Positions 1-11,060 of a DNA stretch of 64,000 bases are shown here, in pieces. Every line of letters starts with the position of its first letter. The first letter of the stretch is position 1. The notes under the pieces are model-generated. The model had not been told where the DNA came from and did not search any database. It worked only from the letters and a program-made list of their open reading frames with translations. The stretch is from contig OY744525.1 in the NCBI GenBank assembly GCA_963556195.1, positions 75,942,844-76,006,843 on the forward strand, read 5' to 3'. The stretch is from Sepiola atlantica. Lineage: Eukaryota; Mollusca; Cephalopoda; Sepiida; Sepiolidae. A program made the position numbers and the translations under genes.

Positions 1-245
1 TTTGGTAAAAGTTTTTATGCTTCAAGTTTTTTATATCTTCTAATATTTATTCCTGGTGTTTAGTTTAGTTGTTTTGTTTTACGGCATATCAACCCTTTTA
101 GGGTTACTTTATACCGAATCCGGTCATTTTGGCAAAAGTTTTTATGCTTCAAGTTCTTTATATATTCAAATATTTATTCATGGTGTTAGGTTTGGTTGTT
201 TTGTAGAACAAAAGTGTTTTTAGCTTTGCAGAACATGATTGAGTT
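1..245 (+). repeat. Dispersed repeat R1, copy 1 (cut by window edge)
   Basis: Two tandem units of about 110-120 bp are visible. Each carries the motifs TTTTATGCTTCAAGTT and TACGGCATATCAACCC. The same units occur inverted at 9955-10385 and in direct orientation at 36930-37235, so this is a dispersed family with internal tandem structure. No coding capacity is visible. The class of element is not known to me. Confidence 0.75.
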
Positions 246-249
246 GAAA

Positions 250-254
<5 letters not shown>

Positions 255-303
<49 letters not shown>
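255..303. repeat. (TA)n microsatellite
   Basis: About 24 TA dinucleotides directly follow repeat R1. Confidence 0.95.
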
Positions 304-307
<4 letters not shown>

Positions 308-1298
308 CATTCGTCTGCGTGTCTATGTGCATCTAAAAATATTTTAGAAAAATGGCCAAAAATTGTTTTTTATTAAACATAGCTAACTATTATATAGGCA
401 GGATTTGAAAATAAATAAATAAATATATATATATATATAGTATGTATCACAAGTTGAAAAAAAAAATCAATAAAGTGCTCGATTGTAGGTTCTAGAAAAG
501 CTAATATAAAGTATTTTATTTAAAAAAAACTATACATTACAGTGTCTACCCAAAAGACAACCATTCATCTAAATCAACAATAAACAAAAAAAGATCTTCT
601 TGAATAAAAAAAAAACATTCAACCACCACCACCCCACCACTTAAACAAATACTAGCAACAGTCAGCCTTTTAAACACATGAGATATCTTTTACAACACAT
701 ACACACACAAATAAAATTTTAAAAATTAAAATTAAAATTAAAAAATGAATACCGGCCAAGTATTCATCACATTTTCAGAACCTTGATGACAACAAAAGAG
801 GGCTGACGATAACCTGCCGGATTTATCCTAAATCCAGAATGTCCAGATCGATGAAACCTGGGTACCCCCAACAAACACTGTAATGTACAGTTTTTAAATA
901 AAATAATTTATATATATATTAAAAATATCGAATATATGTAAAAGAAAATCGTTATTAACATGACATGAGTTCAAGTTAATCAAAAAGTTTTCTGCATTTT
1001 GCTTTTTATTTCTATTAATTTCTTTAATTATCTTTTTTTTGGTAATATTGTAAAGTTTGTTCTCACGAGAAAAGTGCTTATAACAGTGAAATCTATATTC
1101 CATTGATGATATATAATGGATTTCAATAAAGAGAGGCTCTTAAATATTCCACTAATCAGCTCCAATCCTGCGCCAACAACACTCATGATAAGAGAGAAGT
1201 TTCCTAAACATAACTGAGGAGGTCCTTCAGATTTTTAACGCTTATTTGGCATGCCAACCTTATTATATATAAATCTATAAACACAAACAATACAAATG

Positions 1299-1330
<32 letters not shown>

Positions 1331-1980
1331 ACAATTACCAAATACTAAAGATAACTTTTTTCTAAGTGCTTTATGTGTTCTAAGGAAATTCAGTTCGTTG
1401 GATTATATATTCAATCATTACCATCCAAGATCCTTAAATGTGCCCTAAACAAAACTGAGGAGGTCCTTTACATTTTAAGGCTTCTTCAGTAAGCCAAGCT
1501 TATTATATATAAATGTATCACTCAATCCACTATAAATTTGATTCTAAGCGAATTTAATTGTCTTGACTAGAGTCAAGATCAAGAAGCAATACAAAAGACC
1601 TGGAAGAATGCTTCAAACAAAATTGAGTATGTCTCTAATTTATTGCCGAATACAGCTCTGATTATGAACAGATTAAAGTGTTATTATTCTTTCTTTGCCA
1701 TTTTGTTTTATAGCATACCTGTAAACATGTGCAATGCTGTATATTTAGTGAAGTGCATAGTTGCAATGCATGCAGACGACAGACCTGCAATGGGATAAAT
1801 ATTTACCTAAAGGAAAAAAGACCCAAAAATGACTGACGTCTTTGAAATAGTAATGTCTTCTTGGATACGAGGTTCGATGCTGTGATTGTGAGCAGGGCAA
1901 CTTGAGCAGTAAGTTTTTTATGTCCCTAGATAAGCAGCTTAGCCTTTTCAAATGTGTGTTCTACTCTAAATGACACGAGT
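304..1980. other. AT-rich DNA, no gene seen
   Basis: Low-complexity A/T tracts, a short (TA)n at 423-440 and a GA tract at 1302-1330 are present. No credible exon or RNA gene is seen. A 60-bp direct repeat lies inside and is listed separately. Confidence 0.6.
1211..1515 (+). repeat. Direct repeat, about 62 bp, two copies
   Basis: Copies at 1211-1275 and 1452-1515 share AACTGAGGAGGTCCTT, then CTTATTATATATAAAT at the same spacing. A weaker third match lies near 1610-1645. The repeats are spaced by about 240 bp. Confidence 0.6.
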
Positions 1981-1984
1981 ATCT

Positions 1985-2300
1985 ATATATATTCTAGCAG
2001 AGCAGGCAGGGACGTCAGTTGGGTTTTTGTGGGTCTCAGAGATAGTTACGTCTTTAGCCTTAAGCTAATGGACTGTTTGTGTTCGGTTGGAAGATATGCT
2101 TGTCTTCATTTACAGACCTGTCGTTCAGTAAAAGAAAACAAGTACCATTGTGACTTCCCAAAATAAAACATTGTTACTTGTTTTAAACTGGAGTTGTGGT
2201 TTCGTTTGAAAGGGGAATCCTTTTGTTACAGCAGTGACAGAGACCACAGAATCAAGCACTTAATTAGGATGAGCACAACGAGCAAACGATCACGGCCTGT
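1985..2300 (+). mobile_element. LTR-like retroelement piece, family L, copy 1
   Basis: This stretch aligns by eye with 34340-34770. Shared landmarks are GTCAGTTGGG, TTAGC followed by TTAAG, an AATAAA-type signal, TTTAAACTGGA, TTGTGGTTT and CAGCA, ending in a GCACAACGAG...ATCACGGCC block. A poly(A) signal followed by a possible primer-binding-like block would fit the 3' part of an LTR and its leader. No gag or pol is attached, and LTR termini and target duplications are not established. Confidence 0.4.
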
Positions 2301-2474
2301 GCACTTAACACACACAAACACAGGTTCACACACCAACACTTTTCTTTTTTTGATTATTTGATTCTAAAAGATATTACCTATTTTTTTTTCTTTTTAACAT
2401 AGTTCACCCCAAACAAGGCAAGTTGCTATTGTAGACGTAAGGGGCTACCGAGAATTAGTGGGAAAGTTTTGGGG

Positions 2475-3240
2475 GTCATCCTAAGTTAGGAGCTGTGCAG
2501 CGAGATGCTTGTTCACATTAGTTTTAAATTTCTGCATATCAATACAGTCAGGGAAACATGAAGCAGGTCGGGAGTTTCAAAGGCCGGCAGCTCGAGGAAA
2601 GAAGCTATTGGAGTAGAAGGCTTTCCAGCATCTGGGGACCTCCACAGTGAATTTAGCTGATTGTCGGTTTGGTCAAGTGTATTTACGCCGAGGAGGCACC
2701 AGAGCAGCAAGTCATCGGAGCGCATTCCATTGAAGTACTTGTAAAACAGGCACAAGGATGCAACATTGCGGTGATGGAACAGGGGCTGGAGCTTGGTGGA
2801 TAGTGAGGGACCTATCAGATAAGCGACTCTTTTTTGGACCTTGTTTAAGAGGGAGAGACTGGTAGATAGTGCACCAGCCCAGGTTGTGACAACAATACTC
2901 CATGCATAGGCGGATGGTGGCTTTGTGTGATATAGGATAATGTCAGGTGTGAGAAGTTTTCTAGCATGGTAGAGGGACCCAACTTTCTTTGCAGCAGCCT
3001 TGGCAATGTCTTCTATGTATTTTTTCCAATTCATGTTACCTGTAAATGTTAGGCCGATGAGTTTGAACTTTGGACTCTCAGGTAGGGTGTTATTTGCCAT
3101 GTCAATTGGTGGTTGAAGAGGTTTCTTGTAGTTGTTGAAGGAAAGGAGCTTTGTCTTCGCAGCATTAAATGTTACCATCCATTTATGACCCCATTCCACT
3201 ACAGACTGGAGGTCACTTTCTAACATCCGTTTTACCCACA
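2475..3240 (-). pseudogene. LINE-A RT thumb region and C-terminal tail
   Basis: The minus-strand reading carries WMVTFNAAKTKLLSF, the conserved W-N..KT block after the catalytic box, then FKLIGLTFTGNMNW and VGSLYHARKLLTP. A tail of the type SFFPRAA-LWNS-PAS follows in a shifted frame at 2600-2490. This tail is typical of the end of ORF2 in this LINE group. The 3' end is placed near 2470. Confidence 0.85.
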
Positions 3241-3740
3241 TGACAAGAGTAGAGCAACGTGACGTCAGTAAATATACCCATCTCAGACACAATGTCATCA
3301 GAGAGGTCGTTTATGAAAATCAAGAACAATAAAGGTCCAAGGATTGATCCCTGGAGCACACCTGAATTTATGTCATGTTTTGTGGATGAACGGCCATCGA
3401 GGACAACCTGGATCTTTCTTTTGGTTAGGAAAGATCTATTTATATTAAATATTCATCCAGTAATACCATATGGATTAATTTTTATGAGAAGACCTTTATA
3501 CCAGACTTTGTTAAAGACTTTGGATATATCAAGCGCTACCGCCCTAGCTTCACCTGCCTTGTCCAGTGTATGGTATATTCGTTTGAAGATGACCATTAGA
3601 ATATCCGCAGTAGACCGTGCTTGCCTAAATCCATACTGATGGTCAGAAAGAAGTTAATCATTAATGAGATGCCTGACTATCGCTAGATTGATTAAGGATT
3701 CAAAGATTTTAGCAAAAAGCGGGTGTAAACTGATGGGGCG
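3240..3740 (-). pseudogene. LINE-A reverse transcriptase core
   Basis: The minus-strand reading shows FRQARSTADIL (domain 2), ALDISKVFNKVWYKGLL (domain 3, normally D-I-SKAFD-VWH) and GVLQGSILGPLLFLIFINDL (domain 4). It then shows GIFTDVTLLYS where the catalytic [F/Y]ADD box should be. The second catalytic Asp is replaced by Val and the SKAFD motif is altered, so the copy is dead. A stop interrupts the domain near 3460. Confidence 0.9.
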
Positions 3741-3932
3741 ATAATTCTGAGGGTCAGTTCTCTCTCTAGAATTCTTGAAGACTGGTACCATATATGCAAT
3801 TTCCAGCTATTAGAGAAGCAAGATTCGGCAAGGCATTTGTTGTACAGTTTGGAGATGACAGAGGCCAGAGGCCAGTTCAGCAGAGCATTTCTTTAATACT
3901 ATTACTGATCAGGCCGACATGCTTTGAAGGTG

Positions 3933-4160
3933 TCAAGGTTTTTTTATGATGTCCCGGACAGTAGATGGGGTGATGGTCAGGTCATCAAGTGTGGCTTCAG
4001 TCCACGATGGGAAATTTGGAATGGAGTTGTTTGCGGAGTCCAAAGTGGAGTTTAAGGCGAAATGCTGGGCAAGTAGTTCAGCCTTGTCAGTTGCCGTGCA
4101 AACGATATCATTGTGGTTGGATAGCGGGGAATTTGTTGATTGCCCATTGTTCACCACACT
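3933..4160 (-). pseudogene. LINE-A linker upstream of reverse transcriptase
   Basis: A 74-residue minus-strand reading ends LTITPSTVRDIIKKP. This matches the typical linker just before the RT domain of LINE proteins (a V...I..L pattern, usually followed by a KA-GPD motif). It also has an AELLAQHFA block often seen in this region. It is in correct order between the endonuclease and RT remnants. Confidence 0.7.
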
Positions 4161-5026
4161 ATTGAAGATTTCCAGAAATCATGAGTACCTAGTTTCTACG
4201 ACTGCATGTGTTTTCTGGTGATCTTTGTATACCTCTTTGTTTCATCTATCACAATCTTACAACTTTTTTCTTGACGCTATAAATTTGTTTATTCATAATT
4301 GACTTGTGGCGACCGAATTGTTGGAATGCTTGCTGCCTCTGAGCAATAGGAGCTGCACATTTCAAGGTGAACCATTGTAAAGACTGGGGCTTGCTATAGA
4401 ATTTTTGCATGGGGGCATGTGCTTCAATGCCTGCTTTGAACCATTCGGTTACCTCATTTGTGCACTGATCAGCAGGGAGAGAAAAAGTTTAACTCCATGG
4501 GGCATCTCTGATGTGATTTCTGATGGAATCAAAATCAGCCTACCTGCAGTATCTTATCGTTTTGAGCAACAGCTTATCAGCTTTGGAATGAGATTTTAGG
4601 GTGATATCAATCATTACCAGAAAGTGATTAGAGTTCCCGAACGGGCTATGGGCATCTGTCACACAAGCCTCAGGCAGTAAGATCAAGAACAGGTTAAGAA
4701 GTGAGGTTTGCTGGTCCACACGATCAGGAGGGCGGGTCGCGAAAGTGACAGTCTGTGAGAGAGAGTGCGCTATGAAGAAACTATACGTGGAGTTACCGGC
4801 TGCATCTGTATAGGCGGAGAATCCAAACCAGTAACGATTATGTACACTAAAATCACCAAATACATGTATTTAAGTACTCGAGTCAAGTGAAAGTACTGTA
4901 TCTATGCTTTCAGAGACAAAGTTAAGCCGGGTACAGTCCTGGGTCAAAGGAGAACGGTATAAGAAATCTAAGTAACTAACACTGTGCTGTAAGGTTAAAA
5001 GCACATGTGGGCGTGATCATCTGATT

Positions 5027-5236
5027 CTAGCCTATGTTTCGAGCATAAACTCCTAGCCCGTGCATATGTTTGTCACAGTGTTTAGGGTAGAGTGGGAGGT
5101 ATTCAGTCATGTCAAAATGGTGTGAGGAGATTGAGGATTGTAAGTTTGTTTCACTTAGCGCTAGGAGAAAGATGTCTACGTCATTGATGTTGGTTCTAAG
5201 CCCTCGGATATTTGTGAATGTTAGCCTCAAGGCAGA
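5027..5236 (-). pseudogene. LINE-A endonuclease N-terminus fragment
   Basis: The minus-strand reading begins with TFTNIRGLRTN and continues with a DIFLLALSETNL block and a hydrophobic GY-like segment ending LGVYARN. This is the usual start of the exonuclease-endonuclease-phosphatase domain in LINE ORF2, where the catalytic Glu sits in the ALSET motif. That domain nicks target DNA to prime reverse transcription. Downstream in other frames, a GDFSVHN block near 4855 corresponds to the catalytic GDFN motif with Asn changed to Ser. Frameshifts separate the pieces, so no functional enzyme is expected. Confidence 0.8.
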
Positions 5237-5249
5237 GGTGAAGATGTTT

Positions 5250-5960
5250 TTTGGTGGATGGCTGGTTTAGTTTTGTTTCTTTTTCTTTGTATAGTCATTT
5301 TGGTTTTAGATAGAGTGGGGAGGGCAAAGTGGGTGCTTGTTTGATGCCAATAAGCTCACACATCCAGACAACTAGTCAAGCCATGGGGTTTGTGGTCTCG
5401 GGAAAGCCTATCGGGGATAAGTGTAGGGTCCCTTTCCATGGGCGACATGGCATGTACAGTTACCCACGATATTATGCAACTCTTGATGGAGCAGCCGTTC
5501 TTAGCGCTATCTAAAAGTTTGGGCTTCTGCACTATCAGTCAGAAACAGCAGCCAGACAAGCTGTCTAGTCTGTACCCTCAACTTGTCGGAACGAGAGCGT
5601 TCCAGACTAATCATGTGAGACTTAGTGATAAAAATCTTTCCCAAAGTTGCCCAGATAGAGAGAAAGAGAGACAGTGTTCATTGTCCTAGTCAGGAAACAA
5701 GGCCAAGCACTTGGTGTCTTTGAGGTGTCCCTGCACTAGTACCTCTGCGCTTGGCTAATAGACAAAGAAGGAGTGCAAAAGCCGGGCAATAAGCAGAACC
5801 CATCTACTCCTTAAGTAATTTTAGGTTTGAAATCCGGATATTTTGTTCGAGACTCCAGCTCTAGGAAGATTGTTAATCAGGTCTAAGGAGGCCTCCCTCC
5901 CCCCAACGGTTTGCTGCCAAGATCTGAGTAGTTAGTAGCAGTTTTTATATCAGAGTTTTC
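5250..5960 (-). mobile_element. Probable 5' extension of LINE-A
   Basis: Minus-strand translation is coding-like, with few stops and balanced composition, and includes IPDRLSRDHKPHGLTSCLDV directly upstream of the endonuclease start. It may be the ORF1/ORF2 leader of the same LINE. No zinc knuckle or RRM is recognised, so identity rests on position and coding character only. Confidence 0.4.
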
Positions 5961-6086
5961 CTTTGCCTAGATGGATGACCTGACAAGGTCTACGGGTCCA
6001 TCACATCGAGAGAGGTTATCCTGCGCCCATGTATTAGTCATGTATTTCAGAGCCCCCACAGTATTAAAAAAAAATGATATAAGTAC

Positions 6087-6090
<4 letters not shown>

Positions 6091-6146
<56 letters not shown>

Positions 6147-6153
6147 TATATAG
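6091..6153. repeat. Compound (TA)n(CA)n microsatellite
   Basis: About 19 TA units run into (CA)9 and then TATATAGATAGAT. This explains the apparent IYIYIY reading frames on both strands here. Confidence 0.95.
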
Positions 6154-6322
6154 ATAGATCTAAGTTTACATGTCACCTTGCAAAGATAACAGAAAAATGA
6201 AGATGGGTTCTCCTCTCATAAGTAATATTTACTGTGGAGACATTTCATCGGCCAGTAAGGTGGGTGAGAGGGCTAATCTACTTTTGCATAAGTCAAAAGA
6301 AAGAACACTTAGCAATGATATT

Positions 6323-6825
6323 ACAGAATAGAAGAACTAATAGAAAATATGTAAAAGAAAGAAATATATGAATGAAGAAAATAATTTAAATAAAAGTAAA
6401 AATCACAAGATTTAGGGCATCAATAATTTAAAAACAAATTTTTAAATATAGCTAAGTTATAAATGCCTGATTTGCATCTTTTGCCACGTTGAAAAAATCA
6501 CTCCCACCCGGGAGAAAGGAAATATCTGACCAATTCAGTGGTGTCTTTTTATAGATATTGAGAGACAGGCAGGTTTTATAGTTAGGGAGGGGGAACTTTT
6601 TTTTAACTTCATTAGCTAGAGAATGTTTCTTTTTTTTAAATTTTTATTTCATGTTTGAATCACTTAAGTGTGACTAAAATCAGACATAAAACTGACTAGA
6701 GACACGAGGAAATCCACCAGTCTTGACATGTCACAGAATAGAAGAAAAAATATATAGAAAATACGTAAAAGAAAGAAATATATGAATGAAAAAATAATTT
6801 AAATAAAAATAAAAATCACAAGAGT
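6323..6825 (+). repeat. Direct repeat, about 90 bp, two copies
   Basis: Copies at 6323-6413 and 6732-6825 share GTAAAAGAAAGAAATATATG, then AATAATTTAAATAAAA and AAAAATCACAAGA. They are separated by about 320 bp of AT-rich DNA with no gene. Confidence 0.7.
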
Positions 6826-7124
6826 TATTGTAAACTATGCTATGCATCAGAAATAATTAATTGAATACAAACTGCTATTTTACCCATATCGTATCGTACT
6901 CGGTTTCTAAATAAGCATTCTGCACATAATTGCTGCAGGTAACTTGAGTCATCTAATTTTGAAGCCCAAATTTTTTCTATTTCATACGATGGCAGTTTCC
7001 CATAATTTACAAATTAGTTTCTGTAATCTTGCTGGAAATTTTCTAGAAAACATGAAAAGGTATCCATGAAAGAGTAAAATATAAATGTGGGATTTCCCAA
7101 ATTTCAGGCACAACTTTAACTCAC

Positions 7125-7360
7125 CAGCTTTTTTCATCGCCTCCTCCTTTAATCATTTCAACTCCTGCAAGATGGAAGCCATCTGTCTTCCACTGACAAC
7201 TGTCAATCTTATATATATCTGTGGCATTCACCACAGATTGATTATGATTGAGTAACAAAGGAAACACCATCATTCGTATGCAAATTAATACCTCCACTAT
7301 AATGAAAAGATTCACAACAGTGCCAAATATGGTGACAAACCGTCTTTTCGAAACAATCAA
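7125..7360 (-). pseudogene. Possible coding exon or exon remnant with splice donor; unidentified
   Basis: The minus strand has an open stretch of about 79 codons. It reads SKRRFVTIFGTVVNLF, a hydrophobic segment (about residues 8-37) and then a polar part with CQWKTDGFHLAGVEM. The coding reading runs to GATGAAAAAAGCTG, immediately followed by GTGAGTTAAAG, a near-consensus splice donor with GT at 7123-7124. A short basic start, one membrane span and a polar lumenal part would fit a type II membrane protein, but I do not recognise a family. No in-frame ATG precedes the hydrophobic segment and a stop lies just upstream. It would therefore need an upstream exon or be decayed. Confidence 0.3.
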
Positions 7361-7379
7361 TTATTAAAGAGGAAATAAC

Positions 7380-7800
7380 TCTTGATGGGCATAGTAATAA
7401 TTAGTTGACATGGAGTCCATCTTCCAATGAGTTTATGGATCTTGATGCACCCCAACTCGGCCTATCTTTTCATACTGGGTTTTTTTCGTACCTAATGGCA
7501 TCACACTGTCAGTGAATGCAATACATCCAACTAAATTTAAACTCAATTGAATCAGTTCCATAGTTTTATAGCATTTCAACCCTTCCGAGTCATTTAGCGA
7601 TAAAACATAATACCTATTATAAATGATTCATTGAACATAAGCTTCTATTTTATCCATAATTCTGAAGGAGTGGTTTCATACCTTTTCTAATGGCATTACA
7701 GTGTAAATAAATGCAAAAGATCCAACTATATTTGAACTCAGTGAAGCGTATTTCAGTTCATTATATTAGTATAAATTACACCACTCGTGTCCCCCTCCCT
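7380..7800 (+). repeat. Dispersed repeat R2, two adjacent units
   Basis: Two diverged units (about 7470-7560 and 7660-7750) share TAATGGCAT, ATCCAACTA and TT(A/G)AACTCA. Between them lies TTTTATAGCATTTCAACCCT followed by ATAATACCTATTATAAAT. Related sequence occurs at 17185-17350, 6826-6900, 43185-43225 and 19480-19530. Confidence 0.5.
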
Positions 7801-7867
7801 CATTAATTACCAGAATTGTGATCAAAGAGTAATGACCATTATTACAGGCGATAATAACTAAAAAATA

Positions 7868-8180
7868 ACTTAATAATTAACATTTCTACCCATTCATGGC
7901 TGACAGAACAAGAACAATCTACCGCTGTGGATTAATAAATAGGAATCCTTATGTCAAACTCGGGAACCTGTACGGAATTTCGAACTGAACCGTTTATTCA
8001 ATCTACGAGGTAGATTATTCTCATTCTTCCAGTCAATAGGCAAATTGAAATGTTAATTTATTATATTATTCTTAGTTAGATAGACAATAATAATTAAGAA
8101 TAATATAATAATTAATTAACAATTCTCTCCGCTTATGGCTGATGGAACAAGAATAATCTACCCTTGTGGATCAAATAAAG
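7868..8180. repeat. Fold-back repeat
   Basis: Arms at 7868-7940 and 7998-8068 are inverted copies, marked by TAACATTTCTACCCATT and AGAACAATCTACC on one side and GGTAGATTATTCTC on the other. A third copy, in the first orientation, lies at 8095-8180 (ATGGCTGATGGAACAAGAAT). A related arm occurs at 14995-15060. Confidence 0.6.
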
Positions 8181-8350
8181 GGATCATTGAAATTCTGTAT
8201 AGGTTCTAGAGTTATACATAAAAATTTCCGATGTTCGAAAAGATGCGCCTGAAGAAAGTTGGAGGTTACATCGGCCAAAACGTTGTGAAAATAACAACCA
8301 AGATGAGAATAGCAGTCCACATGATCCAAATAATACAAGACATGTGTAGA
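8180..8350 (-). repeat. Dispersed repeat R3, copy 1
   Basis: Minus-strand landmarks are GTATTATTTGGA, GACTGCTATTCTCATCTTGG, GGCCGATGTAACCTCCAAC and TTCTTCAGGCGCATCTTTTC. Matching copies lie at 14845-15070 (plus) and 43225-43330 (plus). It is often joined to the fold-back repeat described at 7868. Confidence 0.6.
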
Positions 8351-8814
8351 AAATTTATCTCTATTTTTTTGCCATATTTCTCTTGAAAGATGATGGAATA
8401 CATTTTCCATTTCTTGAAACGAAAAGACATTTTTTTTCTATTAATATTCTGTTATATTCTCTTGAGGTTCTTGCTGTTCATTTTGCGAAAGTGCCATGAT
8501 GTCTGCATCGAATAAGTTCCACCCATTTTTTTATTTTATTTTAATGGCATCATTTGTCTTCCTTAATCTTTTTCTGGGATTCTAAGACGTGACTAATATG
8601 TTATGTATATATCTAAAAAGCAATTCATTTGGTAGAGAGAAACTTTATGTTGTTATGAACATCTTTCTCTTTTTCTTTATCGAAGATAGTTTTATATTCT
8701 GCTATGTACTTCTTTCATTCTGTTTTTTTTTAAATAATTTTTGATTGATATTTTGTTCCACTACTAATTGACAACTGTCTTGGGGTTTTACACGAAACTA
8801 CATCTTGCGATCTT

Positions 8815-9020
8815 TGAGGAGTGCAGAATCTTTGTTACTATTACTCCCAGGTCCATTCTGACCCAGATTAGTAGTTCTTATTACGGTCCTATATATAGGC
8901 GTCCTGGTCACAACTGTAACCTTTTCTGAACAGGTTTCTTGTAGAAGAACCCTGTTATTATTGTAAAATGGATTTTGCAGGAAAAAAAATAGCCCAAATT
9001 GTGTCTTTTTTTGGATGTGG

Positions 9021-9057
<37 letters not shown>

Positions 9058-9320
9058 GGGGGAGGGGGCAGGGCTCTTGTACAGAAGCTCAACTAATTTG
9101 ATCCACCACCAGAAATCCACTTTCCAAGCCATTATTATTTTTGAAATTGTTCTTTTGCCTACCCTGCTTCCAAATACCCCAACATGGTTTTAAGTATGTT
9201 CTTAAATTACAAACAGAAATAAGGCCTGAATTTGTCAGTGTTGGGGAGTGTAGAGCAGTGCATATATTCCCAGGTCCACTCTAACTCGGAGGAGTAGTAG
9301 TAACTGCTAATATTTCATCT
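8815..9320 (+). repeat. Dispersed repeat R4, two copies
   Basis: Blocks at 8815-8910 and 9240-9320 share GGAGTG.AGA, TATT(A)CTCCCAGGTCCA(T/C)TCT and AGTAGT. A third copy lies at 11790-11920 (ATTACTCCCAGATTCACTTT). No function is recognised. Confidence 0.5.
9022..9052. repeat. (TA)n microsatellite
   Basis: About 15 TA units followed by a G-rich stretch (TTTGGGGGGAGGGGG). Confidence 0.95.
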
Positions 9321-9322
9321 AT

Positions 9323-9610
9323 GTGTTAAATAGAATCTATCGCTTGCAGACTATTTATTTACTAAATATGTTTACGATGCGGTCTGAGGTAGCAGTTATG
9401 TTTTTTCCAGTATCAGGCAAAAAGTCGCATTTTTTCAGAATTGCTCAAACAAGACATCCCAAACATGAATTTTTATCAGAATTTTACGAGGAATACAATG
9501 AAACTATTTTCAATGCAAATGGAGTTCAATTTAGTACAAAAATCAAATTTAAAGATACCCTACCAAAAGTAAAAAAAAAAAAAGAAGAAATTCCAGCAGA
9601 TGAATATTAA
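9323..9610 (+). other. Open frame of 95 codons, unidentified
   Basis: The reading includes MRSEVAVMFFPVSGKKSHFF and then a mixed polar segment HEFLSEFYEEYNETIFNANG, ending in a lysine-rich run. Composition is more protein-like than the surrounding A/T shadows. There is no clear promoter, splice site or family match. It lies between two R4 copies and the R1 repeat, so a transposon remnant is as likely as a host exon. Confidence 0.2.
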
Positions 9611-9954
9611 CATGACTTGCAGATGCTTACACCATTATTCCTATATTCAGTATGAATAAGTTCAATGGGTTCAATTTAGATATAAGATAGAATAGTATTA
9701 GGAACCTATTAGAGTTTTTGTGAAATAAATTCATAAAAATTATCATTAAAACTTAAAATCAGACAGAAAATATCATGCAATAAAAACTTATGATAACAAA
9801 TTCTCATTTTAATCGTTCCTGGGATCAGCAAAGAAAGGCTTGTTGATGTTTCTGATGTATATCTTCATTAGCAGCTGCTCTTGCTGAACAACACTTGTTC
9901 TGTGACAATTCATCAATCATTATCACATTTACTAAGCTATAGTTGTTTTACCCA

Positions 9955-10029
9955 TATCATTGCACAAGACTGGTGATACCAGATCAGGCTGCCCTGTGGC
10001 TCCCTGAGACGAAATTCACCTACATTGAC

Positions 10030-10070
<41 letters not shown>

Positions 10071-10385
10071 TAAAACTTAATTATGTTCTACAAAACCAAA
10101 AACAAAAACAACAGCCCCTCTCCCTTTCTCGCTCCCCTTTTTTATTTTATTTTTAGAACTTGAAGCATAAATCTTTTACTATAATGACCAGATTCGGCAT
10201 TAAATAACCCAAAAAGGGTTGATATGCCGTAAAACAAAACTACCAAACCAAAAACGATGATTAAACATTTGAAGATATAAAGAACTTGAAGCATAAAAAC
10301 TTTTACTATAATGACCAGATTCGGCATTAAATAACCCAAAAAGGGTTGATATGCCGTAAAACAAAACTACCAAACCATTGCACAA
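9955..10385 (-). repeat. Dispersed repeat R1, copy 2, with T40 tract
   Basis: Inverted relative to 1-245. Two units of about 120 bp at 10150-10378 contain AACTTGAAGCATAAA and GGGTTGATATGCCGTAAAAC. Upstream are an uninterrupted T tract (10030-10069) and CTGGTGATACCAGATCAGGC. The complement of that last block recurs as CAGCCTGATCTGGTAACACC in the copy at 36930-37235, so the family includes it. Confidence 0.75.
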
Positions 10386-10607
10386 GAGAATTCAACTTTC
10401 TGGATCAGTTAAGATGGTTTTGTAATTTATCAGATAATTCTTTCGTGTTTACTACTTTGCTGGAAAGTATATTCCTCCATACTTTGCCCAAACAATATCT
10501 CCGGCTCAATAATTGCGAGTTTCATTATCATCATCACCACTATCAATGTCTTCATCAACATCACTAAATCCCAAGTGACTATCATCTTTGGCAGGTGTTC
10601 CTCTCTA

Positions 10608-10639
<32 letters not shown>

Positions 10640-10640
<1 letters not shown>

Positions 10641-11060
10641 TACTAACTGATACAGCATCCTGAGGGAATTCTCTGCATATCACATAAATGATAAAGGGAC
10701 AATTTGGATGGTCTGCCTTAAACTTCTGTGCAATCTTTTCTGTTGAACCAAGAAGCACATATTTGAGTTGTAGAATGTCATATCGAACAGATACACTCTC
10801 CTGACCTGGTACTGCTCTCAAATTTTCAGGATTAAGCACATAGTTTGAAATTTCACTAGACTATAATGCTGCCTTAATTGAGTCACACCATAAGTTGCGA
10901 GTCAAGAGTTTCTTCAATTGCAGCAGGAATAGTTTTAGAAAATGCTCAACTATAGTTGGTTCATCAGATAGGGCAGTAATGTTACTACGATTAGTAGATT
11001 CAAGTTAGTTTTCTTTGCAACATCAATCAACAATTTAACACCTTGGATTCATTGTGCATC
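10640..11060 (-). pseudogene. Degraded coding sequence, family not identified
   Basis: Minus-strand reading: a block LFLLQLKKLLTRNLW, then LNPENLRAVPGQESVSVRYD and KYVLLGSTEKIAQKFKADHP, ending NCPFIIYVICREFPQ. The composition and continuity are protein-like, broken by at least one frameshift or stop. It resembles transposon-associated proteins common in invertebrate genomes more than a housekeeping gene. That is an impression from composition, not a match. Confidence 0.3.

Larger units (their letters stand above)
2470..5240 (-). mobile_element. Non-LTR retrotransposon (LINE-A), degraded
   Basis: Read on the minus strand, this region holds in order an apurinic-endonuclease-like start (5236-5027), further endonuclease pieces (about 5020-4600), a pre-RT linker (4157-3933), reverse transcriptase core (3740-3240) and a C-terminal tail (3240-2475). 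Stops and frameshifts break the reading frame. The order endonuclease-RT with no visible RNase H fits the Jockey/CR1/L2 group, but the clade cannot be fixed without a tree. Related fragments lie at 24012, 33109, 37265, 41046, 51080 and 61345. Confidence 0.9.

Noticed and set aside
10030..10069. T40 tract as a poly(A) tail of a processed pseudogene
   Set aside because: Sequence on both sides belongs to repeat R1 and unassigned DNA; no mRNA-like insert or target duplication was found.
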